Positions 62,438 to 64,000 of a stretch of DNA of 64,000 bases are shown here, piece by piece; position 1 is the first letter of the stretch; each line of letters opens with the position of its first letter. A program made the translations under genes and the position numbers. Source of the DNA: CAIKMD01 sp963740675 (GTDB taxonomy: Bacteria; Pseudomonadota; Alphaproteobacteria; ATCC43930; CGMCC-115725); assembly GCA_963740675.1 (NCBI GenBank), contig CAVUFS010000013.1, positions 146,188 to 210,187 of the forward strand. The letters are read 5' to 3'. Below the pieces are notes generated by a model that was given only the letters and a program-made list of their open reading frames with translations, was not told the DNA's origin and did no database searches.

Positions 62438-62614
62438 ATGCCCGTTGGATCCGTCAGCACCGCCGTTCCGCCGCAAGTCTCGATGGCGCTCGAAGCGCTT
62501 TCGTGCACGCTCCAGTCCGAGCAGAGCGTGGCGACGGCGCTCTTGGGCGGTGGCACCGCGAGCGCCGGCGCGAGCACGCCCGGCCTCGGCCAGATCCTCG
62601 ATATCTCGGCCTAA
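62438..62614 (+). CDS. Possible small protein, 58 residues
   Basis: A frame from the ATG at 62438 to TAA at 62612-62614: MPVGSVSTAVPPQVSMALEA, LSCTLQSEQSVATALLGGG, and a Gly/Ala/Ser-rich end. It has the size and low complexity of small alphaproteobacterial motility-type or unknown proteins. The ribosome site (GGCGGGCAGG) is further away than ideal. It points towards the convergent LpxC-like gene and may not be real. Confidence 0.4.
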   Translation: MPVGSVSTAVPPQVSMALEALSCTLQSEQSVATALLGGGTASAGASTPGLGQILDISA

Positions 62615-62628
62615 TTCTCGCAGCGAGT

Positions 62629-63464
62629 TCAAACCGGAACGAGCGGCGCGCGCTTCATCGCGCGCATCAGCGCGACATCGGCGGCGTGGCCGACGCGGCG
62701 TGTGACCACCGCACCCGCGATGCGCCCGCCCGGCGGCATCACCGCGGCGAACATGCCGAGCATATCGAGCAGCCGGTGCCAGCAGAGCTCGTCGAGCATT
62801 GCGCTTTCGCTTCAGCGTCCTCGCTCTTCGGCCAGACGCCGATATCGCCTTGCGGCCAGCCGAGGCGCCGCGCCCAGCGCGCCACGCGGCGACGCAGCTG
62901 CGTGTTCCAGTAGGGCCGCGCCGTGAACAGGCGCTCGAGATCGCTTTCCTCGCCGACAACGCCGCGCAGCACCTTGGTGCCGAGCTCGGGATAGCCGACT
63001 TCGATCTCGAAGCTGAAGCGGCGCTCGCCGGGTGCGGCCGGGATGAGCTCGATCGCGCGGTTGTCTGACACGGCAATGCGCAGCGGCGCCGGCGGCGTGA
63101 ACCAATCGAGCGGCCCCGCATGCCGGCGCGCGTCCTTGATCGCATCCCAATAGAGCTTGGCGCGGCCGTCATAGGGCAGGCGGAAATCGTCGAGCGCGAT
63201 GATGACGCGATCGAGGCCAAGCGCGAAGACGAGGCCGAGCAGATGCTCGGGAATGCGCAGCACATGGCGGCCCTGGCGCAGCGTCAAGAAGCGGAAGAGG
63301 CGGTTGACGGAGAGCTCCATCGCGCCGAGCGGCACGACCGCGCCATCGGGCAGGCGCAGATGAATGCCGCGTTCCGCCGCCGGGGTCAGCACGCAACGCG
63401 ACGGAAAGCCGAGAAAGCTCGGCCCTTCGACCACGACCGGATGGTTGAGCTCGGTCCGGTCCAT
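62629..63464 (-). pseudogene. Divergent LpxC-like deacetylase with a frameshift near the C-terminus
   Basis: From the ATG at 63462-63464 the frame starts MDRTELNHPVVVEGPSFLGF and has the first zinc-site region as RIPEHLLGLV, where Glu and His match LpxC EHL. The frame then runs off near 62800. In another frame the rest follows: CWHRLLDMLGMFA (matching the HKxLDxxGD zinc motif, His and Asp kept) and TRRVGHAADVALMRAM (matching KAGHxLN with the catalytic His), ending at a TGA at 62629. One base inserted or two removed would join them to about 278 residues. It is not the main LpxC by sequence; it may be a paralogue acting on another N-acetyl sugar. Confidence 0.75.
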
Positions 63465-63562
63465 TTCGCTCGCGCAGATGACGGGACGGGGTTGCTGGGC
63501 GATATGCCCGTGCCGAGCCTGAAAGAGAGCAAAGGCGGAGTCAAATCGCCGCGCGGTGGCGA

Positions 63563-64000
63563 TCAGCTCGGCTTCGCCTCGAGCGCGGCGCCGGCCTCTC
63601 GCAGCTGGTCGCGCAGCCAGGCGACGCCGCGATCGGCTTCCTGCGCCTTGCCCCAGACGGCGCTGATCGTCCACGGCTCGCAGCCCATCGGCAACTCGTG
63701 GATGCCGATCCAGGGCAGCGCCGCGAAGCGCTGCGCGATGCGCGCGCCGACGACCGCGATCAGTTCCGAATGCTCGATCAGGTACGGCACGAGCGCGAAA
63801 TAGGGCACGGTCATGACGCGCCGGCGGGCGAGGCCTTCCTCGGCGAGAGAGGCATCGACAAATCGGTCGTGTCGCGCACGACATGGAGATGCGGCAAGGC
63901 AGCGAAGTCCTCGATCGTGAGGCCGTTGGTAAAAGTGTGGACGTTGCGGTTGTAGACGAAGACGCAGCGCTCCTCGTACAGCGGGACGCTGAAATAGCGC
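63563..64000 (-). pseudogene. LysR-family regulator, C-terminal part, frameshifted (cut by window end)
   Basis: The minus strand from the window edge reads RYFSVPLYEERCVFVYNRNV and then IEDFAALPHLHVVRDTT, the effector domain of a LysR regulator. Near 63875 the frame breaks; one frame over it continues as DRFVDASLAEEGLARRRVMT and VPYFALVPYLIEHSELIAVVG, ending LRDQLREAGAALEAKPS at 63563. The N-terminal DNA-binding domain would lie beyond the window. It is upstream of the LpxC-like gene on the same strand, 98 bases apart. Confidence 0.8.

Noticed and set aside
62411..63265. Long minus-strand frame of 284 Arg/Ser-rich residues
   Set aside because: It is a shadow of the LpxC-like gene in another frame; its composition (very high Arg, Ser, Ala) is typical of out-of-frame reading of GC-rich DNA.

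Overview
The window is a high-GC alphaproteobacterial chromosome segment, most likely from the order Hyphomicrobiales (Rhizobiales). Three things point there. The core gene order slt / dapA-smpB / rpoZ-rsh-pdxJ-acpS-lepB-rnc-era-recO-parC is the usual one in that class. Extragenic palindromes of the kind common in these genomes are frequent. A GTTC-N7-GTTC LexA box of the alphaproteobacterial type is present.

Layout. 1-9.3 kb: an accessory catabolic and transport region with a CocE-type hydrolase (cut by the window edge), two MFS transporters, an ACMSD-like amidohydrolase, a gentisate-dioxygenase-like cupin enzyme, a flavin reductase, a CDGSH protein, a VOC protein and small secreted proteins. 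Three of these genes carry a single-base frameshift. 9.3-12.2 kb: a two-subunit IorAB-type molybdenum hydroxylase. 12.2-21 kb: a catabolic cluster made of a solute-binding protein, an alpha/beta hydrolase, a VOC protein, a ThDP-dependent enzyme, a complete NitT/TauT-type ABC importer and an FAH-family hydrolase. It is probably for import and breakdown of an aromatic or keto acid. 21-22.6 kb: folB and folP, convergent. 22.6-27.9 kb: an AT-rich control region with a candidate sRNA, then a complete type I secretion apparatus (TolC, ABC exporter with degenerate C39 domain, HlyD-like adaptor) with no substrate gene beside it. 27.9-32.2 kb: an orphan prepilin peptidase, an RHH-PAS fusion, a secreted HExxH protein, and an M23 peptidase overlapping a bactofilin gene. 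32.2-51.3 kb: the conserved housekeeping block for peptidoglycan and lysine, trans-translation, folate, stringent response, PLP, ACP activation, signal peptide cleavage, RNase III, Era, RecO and ParC. It is interrupted by an inserted solute-binding-protein cluster (38.1-40.4 kb) and a repeat-flanked GIY-YIG gene.

51.3-57.0 kb is the oddest part. About 5.7 kb falls from roughly 60-70 percent GC at the edges to 33-40 percent in the middle (counted by eye on sample lines). It holds no convincing bacterial gene on either strand. It could be foreign DNA, an assembly chimera or strongly decayed DNA. Directly after it lie two heavily frameshifted gene remnants: an SRAP/YedK-type peptidase and a small zinc-ribbon protein. 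58.1-60.5 kb is a prophage or plasmid-like scrap zone with a LexA box, three small HicAB-like or unknown genes, a lone terminase small subunit, nested palindromes and a probable VapB tail. 60.7-64 kb holds a small protein, a metaxin-like GST, a DoxX protein, a divergent LpxC paralogue (frameshifted) and a LysR regulator (frameshifted, cut by the window edge).

Frameshifts occur at both ends of the window and not in the housekeeping block. Either the accessory genes are really decaying, or sequence quality is uneven; reads are needed to decide. No tRNA, rRNA, CRISPR array or complete insertion sequence was recognised.
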